Shown here one piece after another: positions 37,001 through 54,700 of a stretch of 64,000 bases of DNA (the stretch's first letter is position 1; each line of letters opens with the position of its first letter). The translations under genes and the position numbers were made by a program. The notes under the pieces were generated by a model. The model was not told where the DNA came from. It saw nothing but the letters and a program-made list of their open reading frames with translations, and searched no databases. Source of the DNA: Halocaridina rubra (Eukaryota > Arthropoda > Malacostraca > Decapoda > Atyidae); NCBI GenBank assembly GCA_037179515.1, contig JAXCGZ010015117.1, positions 142,501-206,500 on the forward strand. Reading direction: 5' to 3'.

Positions 37001-38760
37001 AATCCTGAACCATGTCCCCCAACACTTTTCAGGCATACAAACAAAAGCTAATGAAATATATAATACAGTAATTTACTCAAGAATTTGGGATGGCTAACCT
37101 TACCATCTAAATTTTAATTGTATGAATCCAACAAAAGTAAATTGTATATTAGAAATAAATAAGAATTAGTACTGTGAAAGTCATATTGGACCATTATAAC
37201 AAAGACTATAAAATATACACAAAACTACAGTGTGCTTCATCACAATTTTGAGAGGCTCTGAAAAAGTGAAAGCAATACAAAAATAATTTTCATATTTACA
37301 TTTTTTTTGTTACATTAGTATGGTGAAGAAAGGAAATAACACGGCTAATAAACGGTTTAAATATCAGTATCTCAGAGAGAACTGAGGTGATTTCCCTCTT
37401 CCATGTAAATCAATTTTTTATTTTTAATGAGGGTCCAGCAGGCTCTCATACCGAGTTAAATTAATAATTTGGCATCATCATTTTTGCAAGTATGATCATT
37501 CAGCACCAACTTTGTACCACATTACAGTGCAAAAATGTTGGCATTACTAACACACTCACAAAGTGTTCTTTATGCAGTATGCTAATCTCTACAGGAATTT
37601 CATATTTTGGTGTGATTTTTTATTCAAACAATCAGTCATATATCAAGATCTGAAATATTATCATAGGTGTCATCAAATTAAACTCAGTTTTTAGTAGCTA
37701 CATGTTCAAAACTGTGTATGTACAAAATAAGTTTAATATTAAAATTTGTCAGTTCATTGTAGATGATATCTAGATACCACAGAAACAGATGAGTTTAAAT
37801 ATTAATATGTATTTTCAAAGTAAGAAAATTATGTAGTGATGTGTTAAAAGTCTTTATGCTTTAAAAATAACTTGTTTAATATGTCAAACATGTAAAATAT
37901 ACAAATTATTACGTAATATTCAGTACTGTACAGTTTATGAGTTGTAATGTTTTATGCATGTAAGTATATGACAGTATGTAACAAGAGCTTCATGTATCAA
38001 TGTATAATATAAGAAGATCCAAACATTAAAAATTTTTCCATAAATTGTGGGCCCCAAAATAAAAGATAAACTTAGTTTACCAAAGCCATTTGGGAGTTAT
38101 ACGCAAACTTCAAATTATAAAAGTCTTTTAAGAGTCATATGCCAATCTTCAAAATAACAATATCATAAAGGAAACTATTTGTCGTATAAGCAACAAGTGT
38201 ACCCACAATACAAGCATAAGGTTAACAATTTTACTCTCATTTTAGCATTGTCAAACCAATCCACTCAAATAAAGATTAAAAAATGTACATTCATTTATGG
38301 ACACTTGAGTAATAAAAAAAAAAATGTGATACAAGTAGAGCTTGAATATGTACAAGTCAAACCAAGTTTTAACAAATATTAAGAGAAAATGAAATGGTTT
38401 AAGTGGTCATTTCTAGAGTTAACTGACTTTGGTCACTTCACCTTATGTTTCTTTAAATTTAAGCAAAAAAAACAATTTTTTTTTTTACTTTTTTCAGCTT
38501 TTATTTCATTTTTGTTTTTGTTTTTGTTTTTTGCTTCTGCTTTATATGGACATACAGTATATTTAAACCTGAATTCATATCACAGATGATTGATCTGTAG
38601 TAAATATTTGAGGTTTGCTGGATAATTATTATAATGATCATTATTCACTTCGTGGCCTCCATAATTCTGATCATTAGGAATCCAGATCAACACAAGAACT
38701 CCATGCCCTCTCAAACTAGATGGTAATACATTCATTCTAATCAAATAGGGGTAGTCAGAA
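34009..38760. other. AT-rich intergenic DNA, no confident gene
   Basis: No exon-like ORF with recognisable domains. Two weak signals are listed or discussed separately: a possible degraded transposase at 36519-36767 and a sequence at 34401 (GTTGTCCCGCATTTTACTCG) that resembles a pogo/Tigger-type terminal repeat. The rest is low-complexity A/T-rich sequence. Confidence 0.5.
36519..36767 (-). pseudogene. Possible degraded ISXO2/Merlin-like transposase fragment
   Basis: An 82-codon frame reads DHCQSQGIEYMTFRKKNWN, then YLYNCQNGSVYG and SHISRKC. The spacing of Cys residues and the pattern C-x-G-x-M followed by R-x-C-x-GS vaguely recall the N-terminal zinc-binding part of ISXO2-like (Merlin) transposases. 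The downstream catalytic part was not found. This is a weak suggestion only. Confidence 0.2.
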
Positions 38761-38838
<78 letters not shown>

Positions 38839-38902
38839 CACACTTTTATGCAAACATGCCATCTCCCTCTGAACCCAGAGGGTGTCCACATTATGATAAG
38901 AG

Positions 38903-38985
<83 letters not shown>
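38761..38985. repeat. Paired (AAT)n microsatellites
   Basis: Two AAT trinucleotide tracts (about 38761-38838 and 38907-38984) flank a 68-bp unique spacer. Confidence 0.96.
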
Positions 38986-42634
<3,649 letters not shown>

Positions 42635-42636
42635 TA

Positions 42637-43833
42637 CTGGAGGTCCCCGTATTTTTTTATTCTGCCGCTACATCAGAGACTAATAAATAATTACTAAATT
42701 GTTAATAAATAAAGTTTCAACCAACCTGGCTCGTGTGGTAAATTTAAACTGCATGCTCTGAACACTCTGTGAGTGCAGCGAATGAATACACAGCTAGCAG
42801 CACAGCTGTATTTGTATATATAACGTTAATGGCTTTATTTATTTATTTGTTTATGTATTTGGTTATATTGTAGGATTATACTGAATTTATTTACAAAATT
42901 ACCAAACAGCCATAAATACGATGTTATGCGATATCGTTTGTTGAGCGTCTCAAAAGAATAGTCACACAGCATTGTTGTATAAGTATATACTATCAAATTA
43001 TTTTTATTTATTTATACAGTATATGTATTTGGTTGTTTGAAGGAATAAGATTTAATTTATTTACAAAATTACCAAATACATAGCCTTAAATACAACCTTC
43101 ATGCGAAAAAGTTTGTTGAGGTTGGCAAAAGAATACTCACATCGTGTTGTTGTATATGTATATATAAAGTTAATGGTTTTATTTATTTATGTATATATTT
43201 GGTTATCAGAAAGAATTGTATTTAAATTATTTAAAAAATTACCAAAATACATTTTAAAGAAAGAGAGACCAAAAAGAACAGCACAGTAAGATCACTAAGC
43301 ATGCATTTTTAAGAGAGGCACCGTAGTAAAGGCATTGCTTCTCAACCTCTCATCCACCATATTGTTAATCATGATCATTTGCTGTGATTACATACTTTCA
43401 ACATGATTAGTAAAATGTTATTAGTGCTTTGGCTGGATGACCAGCATCAAAAGAGCCTCCTGATGATTCAGGAAAAAGCAAATATTGTTTAACACCATGG
43501 AAATGGAAAGGGGGGAAGAAGCATTGCCCACTTGTTCTTGTGCTTATTCGCTGGTGTTAAGCTGTTCGACATTAAGTTGGATTTGGGATCTGAAGTTATC
43601 CAGTTATCCAGATGCAAGTCAACCACAGTAGTAAAGGTAAGCAGTACTGTATGATGTACTTTTGCTATTTTTATTATTAGATTACAAAAGAATATATTGC
43701 TATGTCAGAAAGTATTTATTTTTAACAACTGTGGGGGACCTAGGTTTGATTTAGGTGTTTTCTGACCTTTGTTGAAATGCGGTTTAAGTCAGCTGTCAGG
43801 AACGGAACCCTGACGTAAAACGGGGATCCCCTG
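42637..43833. mobile_element. Candidate pogo/Tigger-like element defined by inverted ends
   Basis: The left end reads TA-CTGGAGGTCCCCGTATTTT. The right end, read inward on the minus strand, is TA-CAGGGGATCCCCGTTTTAC. These form an imperfect inverted pair next to TA on both sides, the target of Tc1/mariner-pogo elements. Length is 1197 bp, with no transposase frame found. It holds a roughly 170-bp tandem repeat. Only one copy is visible, so the ends are tentative. Confidence 0.4.
42810..43255. repeat. Imperfect tandem repeat, about 165-173 bp period
   Basis: About 2.5 units. The string TTTATTTATTT...GTATTTGGTT, followed by ATTTACAAAATTACCAAA, occurs near 42835, 42999 and 43178. Between units lies TTTGTTGAG...CAAAAGAATA(G/C)TCACA...TTGTTGTATA. 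The units differ by substitutions and small indels. Confidence 0.65.
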
Positions 43834-43835
43834 TA

Positions 43836-44930
<1,095 letters not shown>

Positions 44931-44965
44931 AAAGATATTCTGGCAGGAGAGATCCAGCAAGAACT

Positions 44966-45547
44966 CTAGTAATTGGGTCTCTGAATGTGCGTGGTTGTGG
45001 TGTAAGTGAAAGTATGAGGGAGGAGATAGGGAGCACGTTTCTGGAGAGAAAGATGGATGTGCTTGCACTGAGTAAAACTAATATAAAAGGGAATGGTGAG
45101 GTGACATTTGGGAATGTGGTGGGTAAGGGTGTCTGGAGGTGAGAGAGGGACTGGCTCTGTTGGTAAGTGAAGAGATAAATAGGTGTGTGGAATTGAAGGA
45201 AGTATCATCTCCAATAATAGTGGCTAAAATGAGATTGGGATGGGAGGTTTGGGTGTTTGTGAGTGCATGGAATGCTAGACTAGGAAATGAGCCAGTGAAT
45301 GATGCAATAGGGAAGTATGGAGTACCAGGTAGGAATGAGTGTGGAGAGAAAATTATAGAAATATGTATTGAGAGGGAGGAGTTGATTGCCAAAGCTTTAT
45401 TTAAAAAGAAGAATGTGCACAAGTATACATGGCTGAGTAGATAATGCAAGAGTAGTTGACAGAGCATTAATGGATTATGTTGTGGTGGACAGGAAGGTAT
45501 ACCAGGATGGGCAAAAAAAAAAAAAATAAATAAAAAATAAATAAATA

Positions 45548-45635
<88 letters not shown>

Positions 45636-47950
45636 GCACTCATTGGACCTGGGAACGAAGTAAACAAAAAATAGAGAAAAACAGAGATGGTGAATGTTAT
45701 GACTTGTCAAAAGTGAAGGGATAATAAGAGATGTGTAATAAATATTCAAGAATATTCAGTATTGATGTAGGCATAGAAAAAGAACTGTAACTATAGGAAG
45801 ACTTTACATCTACATGTCCTGGACAGACCTATGTAAGTCTAAAAACCCTTCAGCTGTTATATCACAACGGGTGGCTGGTTGGAAGAGAATTGGATGTGAT
45901 TATACTGTGGTGGAATATTTGATGATTATTTAAGGGTAAGTAGAGTGTGCATGGGAGAAAAGTGGAGAAAGAGGAAAAGCAAGAGAAGAAGAGTGGTGCT
46001 AAAAGTAAGTGAACTGAATAAGAAAGAGAAAGACTGTGAGTATAAGGATAGTGTAGGGAATGTGAGGAATGTAGTGTAAAAGAAAGTGGTGGAGGGAGTT
46101 AAAGAAGAATGGAGATGTTTCAAAGAGGAAGTTTTGAAGTTTCCAGAGGCTGTATGTGGTAAGAGGCTAACAAGTGTAAGTAAAAGGAAAGGTCAAGTGA
46201 ATGTGGGAATGAGGAGGTGAGTGCAGTAATGGCTGAAAAGAAGCAGGCATTTAAGGTATGGTTGCAAATTTGTAATGTAGAGGCACATGCAAGGTATAGT
46301 GCAAAGAGGAGGTTACCGAAGCATGTGGTGAGGGAGACAAAGAGAGAAGAGGAAGTAAGGTGGAGTAGGAGCTTGTCTGAGAATTTTATAAGGATGAAAC
46401 AGATGTTTTGGAAGGAAGTGATAAGAGTGCAGAAAAGCGAGTCTGGTAGGGAGGAGAGGGTGAAAGAAGCAGAAGGGCAATTGCTAGTAGACGAAAAAAG
46501 CTGAGAGAGAGATATGCTGAGTATTTCAAGGATCTGCTAAATGAGGAAGACGTGTAAGAGAGGCAGTGTGCGTGGTTGTGGGATATGAATAGAGAATGCC
46601 AAAGCTGGGTGACGAGAATGATAGAGAAAAACAAAAGAGGAGGTACATTTGGCATTGAGAGCAATGAAAGTAGGTAAAGCACCAGGGATAGATGGGCGTC
46701 ACATAGAATGCTTTTCCAAAGGTGGGGAGGCATTAATAGAATGAATGGTTAGGTTGCTGAATATATGTTTTAGGAAAAGGAGGGTCCCAGTTCATTAGAG
46801 GAGTGTATGTGTAGTTCCATTTATAAAAAGAAAGGAGATAAGAATGAGCGTAGTAGTTTTAGAGGAATTAGTTGGTTGAGTGTAGTTAGTAAGGTAAATG
46901 GAAGTGTTAATCAAAAGAGTTAGGAAAGGTACTGTGAGATTGATTGAAAAAGAAAAATGTGGATTAAGGAGAGGAAAAGGATGTGTCAATCAAGAGATTG
47001 TGGTAAGATAGGTGTGTGAGAAGTTCTTAGAAAATGGTAGGGTCATTTTGGGGGGTTTTATGGACTAAGAGAATGATGAAGAGGCGTTGTTGAGTGTGTT
47101 GCGACTGTGTGGAATAAAGTGGAAGTTTGTTGATTGTGGTCAAGAGTTTTTACATAAATAGTAGAGCATGTGTTAGAGTTGGCAATGGTATGAGTGACTG
47201 GTTTGAGGTGAATGTAGGGTTATGTCAAGGTTGTGTAATGACGTTGTGGTTGTTTAATGTGTATTTGGATTGAGTGGTAAGGGAAGTAAATGAAAGAGTA
47301 TTAGACATTGGCTTGGAATTGGTGGGGGAGTATGGAAGGTTGTGGAAACTGAATCAACTGCTATTCACGGATGACACAGTAGGCCTACAGGTGGATGATG
47401 CTGAGAATGGACTGAATCTTTTGGTAACTGAGTTTGTTAGGGTATGTGAAAGATAGTACTTGCGAGTTAATATTGGTAAAAGTAAAATCATTTGATGCAC
47501 GAAGAGTAGTAATGTTGGCAAATTGAAGGTAGGAGTGAATGGGGAGTTGCTTGAAGAAGCTGATAGTTTTAAGTATCTGGGGTGGCACGGATCATGGACT
47601 GGACGAGTGGATGGGAGGTAAGTCATGGAGTGAAGGAAAGTGGGATGAAAAAGTGTGAAGAGAACTAGGTATTTTGGAATGAATGCAAAGAGAAGGATAT
47701 ATGAAGGTGTGATACTGACGACAGCATTGCAAGAGAGGATGAAAAGGAGTTGAATGTAATGGAGATTAGGTGTTTGAGAAGTATGATTGGTGTATCTAGA
47801 ATAGATAGAGTAAGAAATGAGGAGATCAGGCAGAGAACAGGTGTTGGAAGAAAGCTGTTGGATAGGTTAGATCAGAAAGTATTGAGATGAGTGATGAGAG
47901 GATTGCAAAGAGAGTGTGTAGTGCAGAAGTAGTTGGAGTTAGGTCAATCC
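44966..47950 (+). pseudogene. RTE LINE endonuclease-RT pseudogene
   Basis: The best endonuclease piece is 45139-45444. It has an in-frame internal loss, since WVFVSA joins directly to NARLGNEPVNDAIGKYG and the GDLN block that normally precedes it is missing. The linker (WRKRKSKRRRVVLKVSELNK) is near 45960, and the RT lies at 46640-47900 in several frames. Its GA-rich sense strand differs from the rest of the window. It cannot be translated. Confidence 0.78.
45505..45775 (-). mobile_element. Short interspersed repeat family, copy 1 (minus)
   Basis: Reverse-complement relative of 47948-48156 and 53530-53725. On the minus strand it runs from a TTTTCTATGCCTACATCAAT-like start through TATCCCTTCAC...TGACAAGTCA...CCATCTCTGTTT to GCCCATCCTGG. 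It has been expanded by A-rich sequence and an (AT)n tract (45557-45632). It splits the RTE endonuclease from its linker. Confidence 0.7.
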
Positions 47951-48153
47951 TTCAGTTACAGTCATTTTTTATGCCTACATCAACACTGAATATTCTTGGA
48001 TATTCATTACACACCTCTTATTATCCCTTCACCTCTGACAAGTCATTACACTTTCCATCTCTGTTACTTTTTACTTAGTGTATTCTTCGCGCCCAGACTC
48101 GATGGGGGCTGTTTTATTGTATTTTATTTTTTTGGCCTGTCCTGGTGTCACAA

Positions 48154-48224
<71 letters not shown>

Positions 48225-48240
48225 TAAAAAAAAATAAAAA
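47948..48240 (+). mobile_element. Short interspersed repeat family, copy 2 (plus) with (ATT)n tail
   Basis: Plus-strand copy: TTATGCCTACATCAACACTG near the start, TTATCCCTTCACCTCTGACA in the middle, and CCTGTCCTGGTGTCACAATC at the end, followed by an (ATT)n tail (48155-48223) and an A-rich stretch. It lies within the 3' part of the RTE element, whose sequence resumes near 48245. Confidence 0.72.
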
Positions 48241-48540
48241 ATACACTCACACCTAGAATAAGATGGATAGATGGCATGAAAAGGGCATTACATTCACATG
48301 GTATGTCAGTGGAGCAGAGAAGTGAGCATGCAAGAGATAGGAATAAGTGCATGGAGAATGTGCACAGGTGAGACGGGCCAAAGGGATTTTTTGCACCTGC
48401 TAGCTCAGTGAACTGTTGGACGGGTGTGAGGGGAGATGTCATGTGATGAAGTGGAGGGGATAAATCAGATGTGGCTGTCTGGTCTCACTGTAAAATATCC
48501 TTGCACATCTACCATGTGGATGACCCAAGCAAGGTGGTAG

Positions 48541-50167
48541 GGGGGGAAATATAGCAACCCTTTATCCCCAAGGATATGCCACTCGTAGTGAATGCGTGTT
48601 TCTTGGCTTGCCTACCCCCCCTTACAAAGGAGAATGGGGCCATGTATATGCATGTACTTTAATTTAACGTAATCCTTAAAAACTTTCAGTTATGGAAAAG
48701 AAGCATTTAGTCTCTGGAATCAAGAACCTTTGGGGTTTTTATTTAAAAGAAAGCATATACAGAAGTTTTGAAAAGTAATGAAGGCACGCAGGTAAACTGT
48801 AATGCAGTAAAAGTAAAACTAATCACTGACATTACATAATTATGCAAGGCGGCAATTTATTGAGAAGTTCATGAAAAAAAGAGGTACAGTATATGGCAAT
48901 TTGTGTTAGGATATAGAAATGCATCCATGCAGAATGAATGAGACCGAGTTCAAGAGTGAAAGGAAGAAACAAGCACTTGCTTACACAAGGATAGCTGGAA
49001 TACCTTTATCTGGGTCACCAATCTTGGGGATTTCCCTTGAGGAGCAAGATAACATAACTATATAGAAACAGAAAAGCCCTAGCTTTCATATCAAATAGAA
49101 TTTCACTACAATCATAAACGGAGTTAGCAGCTACTGCGGGTACTTCATGGCATTGTGCATTAGCTCAGAGGAAACTATGATTCTTTTTCTTTCACAAAAG
49201 TAATGAGACAGAATTAATGACGGATATTAAGAAAGGAAACATGTCAATATACTTCAATGAGCGAATCCTAAATTAATGGTTGCCAATACATTCACTGCAG
49301 TCATCACGTTTTATAAAACTCTTTATAATCTATCGTTAATGTAGAATTTTGCGTAAATTACATCTCGAGATATGAACAAACTTTCAGGGAATAAAACTGC
49401 CTTCACTCACACAAAACCCCCAAGAAATGTAAGTATATACACTCGAGCATTCCAATCTATTCACGACTATGGAATATGGTTAAGGTACCCTGCATATTAC
49501 CAACCTTGACCAAACTCTGATTCTACTTCAAATACTAACTAGTTGCTACAGCAAGGCTAAATGACCAAAGCACTGTCCTGGCAATACAATTCTAATATTT
49601 GCAGATAAAATCAAATCTTTCATCAAAATATGCAGATTCCTAAATATTATATTGCCTACGTACCTCATGTAATTAATAAAGGCTATGTATATTCTTCACG
49701 AAAGGCTTTTAGCACCAAGTATGAAGGAAGCATAATATCAATATTCAAGCCAGTTTTCTACAAATATATTACAATACAACTACCTCTTATATGCACATGG
49801 ATAGCAAAAGCATTTTTAGATACTGAATCTAGATAATTTCATTCCTTCTATGCACTGTGTAGCTACAGCTGAAAGGAATTATATTTACTAAATAGCATGA
49901 TGTTAATTTGCTCATTTATAAGCCTCAGACTAGTTACTCAAGAAAATTTACGTCTATATATCTGTCAAATACTGAGTCACTAATGAGCAATATGAGATGT
50001 GCTGCTAAAAACAAAAAAATTTCCCACTTCCTCAAACTCACTGATAAATTGTGTCAAGAGTAATAACTTACTGACAAGCACATTGCTACATGATTCTGTA
50101 CCTTGCCCATTGAGATTAGTCTATCTGGATATACTAAGTCTCCTAACTAATGCAGAATAAGCTCTTA
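48541..50167. other. AT-rich intergenic DNA
   Basis: No gene, RNA or mobile element that I can support. Confidence 0.5.
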
Positions 50168-50534
<367 letters not shown>

Positions 50535-50654
50535 GTCACAAATCATCAAAAACATTTTCATTCATAAATCTCTGTAGCAAAATTCAACTGCACTAGTTAT
50601 GCTCGAGTGCACACAAACAAAATATTTTATATATACAGTATACATATATATATA

Positions 50655-50939
<285 letters not shown>

Positions 50940-51407
50940 AGACAATACTGTATTTGTCAATACATAAAATCATAACTTTCTGTTGACAATACTGTATTTG
51001 CAAATACTATAAAACCATAAACTTCAGGTAACATTACAAACAAACAGTAGACACAATTATCTATACATTGATGGGTTTCCGATAAAAAAAAAAAAATCCA
51101 CCAGTAGCAATTCACATGTTCTTCTGACTGTCCCAGCCTACACTTGGGGAAAGCAAAGCAGCAGCCTGTCCTAAAACTCCTAACTAAAAGTTCAATCATC
51201 ATACTGGTAACAGCACTCCATGCTGAGCCTATATACAAATATTTCAAATGACAATTTAGCTTCAAATTGCAATATTTGCCCAGGTAAAAATGTGTAAAAA
51301 TTTATAATGCTCATCCAGGTAACTGAATTTTAAAACTTCAGCTTTGCATTTCATGACCTCGACTCATTTTGTCTTAATATACAGAATCAAGAATATCGAA
51401 GACTAAC

Positions 51408-51413
51408 TTTATT
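51408..51413 (-). terminator. Candidate polyadenylation signal for the CREBRF-like gene
   Basis: AATAAA on the minus strand, about 215 bp downstream of the stop codon. Such hexamers are common in AT-rich DNA, and the true 3' end may be further left. Confidence 0.25.
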
Positions 51414-51627
51414 CTTAAAGTTCTCTGAACTGCGACAGTCATGATTTATAAACACCTTAAAAATCTTCTAAACAGACAGAAGCAAAAGCAATCATTCATG
51501 ATCTATTTGGTATGAAGGCATCAAGATACAGTACGGAAATCATTAATAACAGCACCTTGAATATGCAATTTGACCAGACCAACATTTTTCTGCAGGAATT
51601 TAAGCTGATGGGTGTGAAAATATCTTC

Positions 51628-51794
51628 TCAACGGGGAGAGAGGCCTCCACTTCCGCTTGATGTGGGGCTGGCAGCAAGGTTTGCATCGTGGAATATTTTA
51701 GTTAATTCTTCCAGACCACCTGAGGAGTTGCCATTCTGACAGTTCTCTATCACCTTGTTCACAAAGTCAGTTGTGTAACCGGCAATTCTATGCT
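51628..51794 (-). CDS. CREBRF: CREBRF-like last exon
   Basis: Acceptor ATATTTCAG before 51794; TGA stop at 51628-51630. It encodes [20 protein letters not shown], then [10 protein letters not shown] and a Ser/Gly-rich tail. The FVNKVIE...GNSSGGL pattern corresponds to the conserved C-terminus of CREBRF. Confidence 0.88.
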
Positions 51795-54700
51795 CTGAAA
51801 TATAATATTGCTATAACTCTTAGACCAATGTAAGATATCTCTATGTACTCCAATTACATATTTAATGGATCCTACCAACTCCAGCAGATCACTGGCAGGA
51901 CAAAGCTTTACAATACTAAAATAGGAATATTTTCTAATAAGCAAGTGGAGCAATATAATGACAGTTAAATAACAATGTTGAATGAGTAAAAACCATCTCA
52001 TGAAATCTATTAAATATAATGCAAGACTACACAACAGCTTTTCAAGTCTGTCATTAATATGTTTCAATAATGAAATTGGCTTAAGGACAACAGATAGCAT
52101 AATACTTACTGTTTTTGAGTTTTGCAATCCTTTCAATGTTCTGGGTTATGTGAGTCTGCGATGACTGTGAAACAGAGTCTGGAGAAGACGGAAGCTGAAC
52201 TTGCAGCATCTGCAAAGATTCCCTACCCGAGCCAGAGGTCATTCCAAACTCAATCTTCTTTACCAAAGATTGTCGGGCCTCCTCAAGCAATGTGAGCATA
52301 CCTTTGTGCTCTTGCTCCAGTCCATATAATTTTATCTTATTGGCTTCATGCTGAGCTTTTTTCTTTAAACGACACGCTCTGAAATATTTGAAAAGAATAT
52401 AGTCTGATTACTTAACAGCAAGTTCTGCAAAGAAGTATCTTCCATTGGAGCAAAATATTGACAAAAATTTTGTTGTCAAATATCATATTTACATTTTGAA
52501 AAATCAAGCTACAGTGAATAACTAATTTTCTGAGCCCTGACATAACTACATTGTTTGCAAATATCCATGCGGAAATGGGGAAAGTGAGAGTAAGATATTA
52601 AATGTTTTTTCAAGGAGTCATCTGAACAACAAAGAACTTGGAAAATTATGTACCCACATCCAAAATTTCCACCTAAAAGACGACAACAATACTAAGTAAG
52701 ATGTATTGTCGTAAGAATAGTTTAAGAAATAGAGTGAAACATTGAAGCTGATCTTCACCATGTATTTCTTAGCTAGAGTATGTGTTGTGACAACTAGATA
52801 TATTGTTGTACCTTTAGGCCTCTTACATAGACGCCAAGAGCCGATAGAGGTCATAGTTGCCCAACCAAAAAACCACCCACCAGGGAGGAGAGTTAACAGA
52901 GAGTCAGTTGGAAGTTAGACCTTGCCTTGGGCAGAACTAAGATCTATATAAAAGTTCCCCCTAAGGGGGTGGGGAACTGTGACTTGGTGTAACGGGGAGC
53001 TTTGAGGTGTAAACTAAGTGTAGTATTAAATAAATACATTTAAATTAGAATATGCATATCTCTTATCACCGACCTCGCTACCAGTAATAAATTAACAACA
53101 ATAATATAACATAATGTTATTCAGCTTTATCGTATAGAATGAAGTACTATACGTCAGTATGAATTAACAGCGCATTAGGTATATAAAATTACAATATTAT
53201 ATACACCAGCAAAGAGATAATTTTTTCAAAAGTCAATGAGCAATTCTCCCATTACTACAATAAATTACCGTCAATTTGCATTCTCAAGTACCCCCTTACT
53301 GTATTTTTCATTTTGTTAAAAGTATTCTTAAATAATGTTACTGGAACATGTGCAATATATACAAAGTCTTTAGTAACAAAAGAAAATATTTATACACTAA
53401 ATAAGCAATAGTCTGACACATCCATGTAGTAGGTTGGCCCATGGCACCACCCGCCCATTGTGACACTACAACTGAATGGTCCATTGAGCTTAAATAGGAC
53501 TGTCCAGGACTGTTCGATGTAGTTTTCCTTCAGATACAGTTCTATTTCTATGCCTACACCAAGTATTCCCAGACATTTGTTACCTAATTATCCCTTTACA
53601 GCTGACAAGTCACAACACACCCCATCTCTGTTTCTCTTTACTTTATGTTTTTTCGCGTCCAGGCCCAATAAGGGCAGATTTATTTATTTTTATTTTTTAC
53701 CCATCCTGTTGCCACAATCATAAAAAAAAGGAACATTTTCTGTCAGTTTAAGTTTCACCATCATACTGCTTTTGAGTGTTATGATAAAATAGACTTTTAT
53801 TTAATGTTTTTCATCATGCTGGCATCCTTGTAGTACAAACGATAACCTAGAGCTATGGTTCCTCAAGTGGGTGGCATGTCTGACTTAAAGCCTAAAAATC
53901 AGACCAACACACAACACAAGAATGCATATTATTCTGTATTTAAAAGATATGTAAAAATTCTGACAGCATGCTGTGATTCCCTCCTTATGTTCTGTCAACA
54001 AATATTTATTTCTTTACTTCTAAGGTACTGATAATGTACTGTATCACCAAGAACCTTATCACATGTGAATCACTGTACTAAACTATACACAATGTTGTGA
54101 TATTATTTCAATTAGAAAGTAAAATTATATTTTTTAATTAATTATATAATACACCACTCAACTGACCCAATTTCCACTTCTAAAGGATATAACTAATGTC
54201 CAGTAAATCAAGAGGTGACCACTGGACAGCAGTAATGAAGGGATGACATAGCCAAATTACATTACTCATTTTTTTTCTCTCCTCATGCTTTGAGCCAACT
54301 ATGCAATAAAAATGAATAAATGTAATAGTTTACTAGCTAATTAAGAAGCATGTTTTAATGACTTATAACGTGAATGCAATTACCTTGAAGCCAGCTTATT
54401 TTTCTCTTTTCGTGATTTAGGCCTCACATTGAATGGAAGCTCTGATACAGGGGTCATGTCGTTTATTGTCTGAAAGAGAACATCAGCCAATGATAAAAAA
54501 AAAATTATAAAACAGCTTTGCAGAACAGAAAATGGAAAAATTATATCTGTACGATAGTACTGTTTCAACTTTAGAACATCATTACAGAAACAGAAAAACA
54601 ATGTATATTAAGTTATTTAAACGAACCTTATTGAGTTTATCCAATTCCCTGCCAATGCTTACTAACTTGCGTGGATTTGGTGTGAGATCATTTCCATCAC

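Larger units (their letters stand above)
44931..48540 (+). mobile_element. Decayed RTE-type LINE, interrupted by two short repeats
   Basis: The plus-strand translation shows SLNVRGCGVSESMREEIGS and DVLALSKTNIKGNGEVTFGN (endonuclease N-terminus), then SEEINRCVELKEVSS, GKYGVPGRNECGE and KKKNVHKYTW. RT remnants follow from about 46640 (MKVGKAPGIDGRHIECF) with LLFTDDTVGLQVDDAENGL near 47360 (FTDD replaces the YADD/FADD box). Stops and frameshifts are frequent. Two related short repeats interrupt it at 45505-45775 and 47948-48240. Ends are approximate. Confidence 0.8.

Noticed and set aside
45078..45749. 223-aa minus-strand frame
   Set aside because: Antisense to the RTE element and crosses an (AT)n tract and a short repeat; not a gene.
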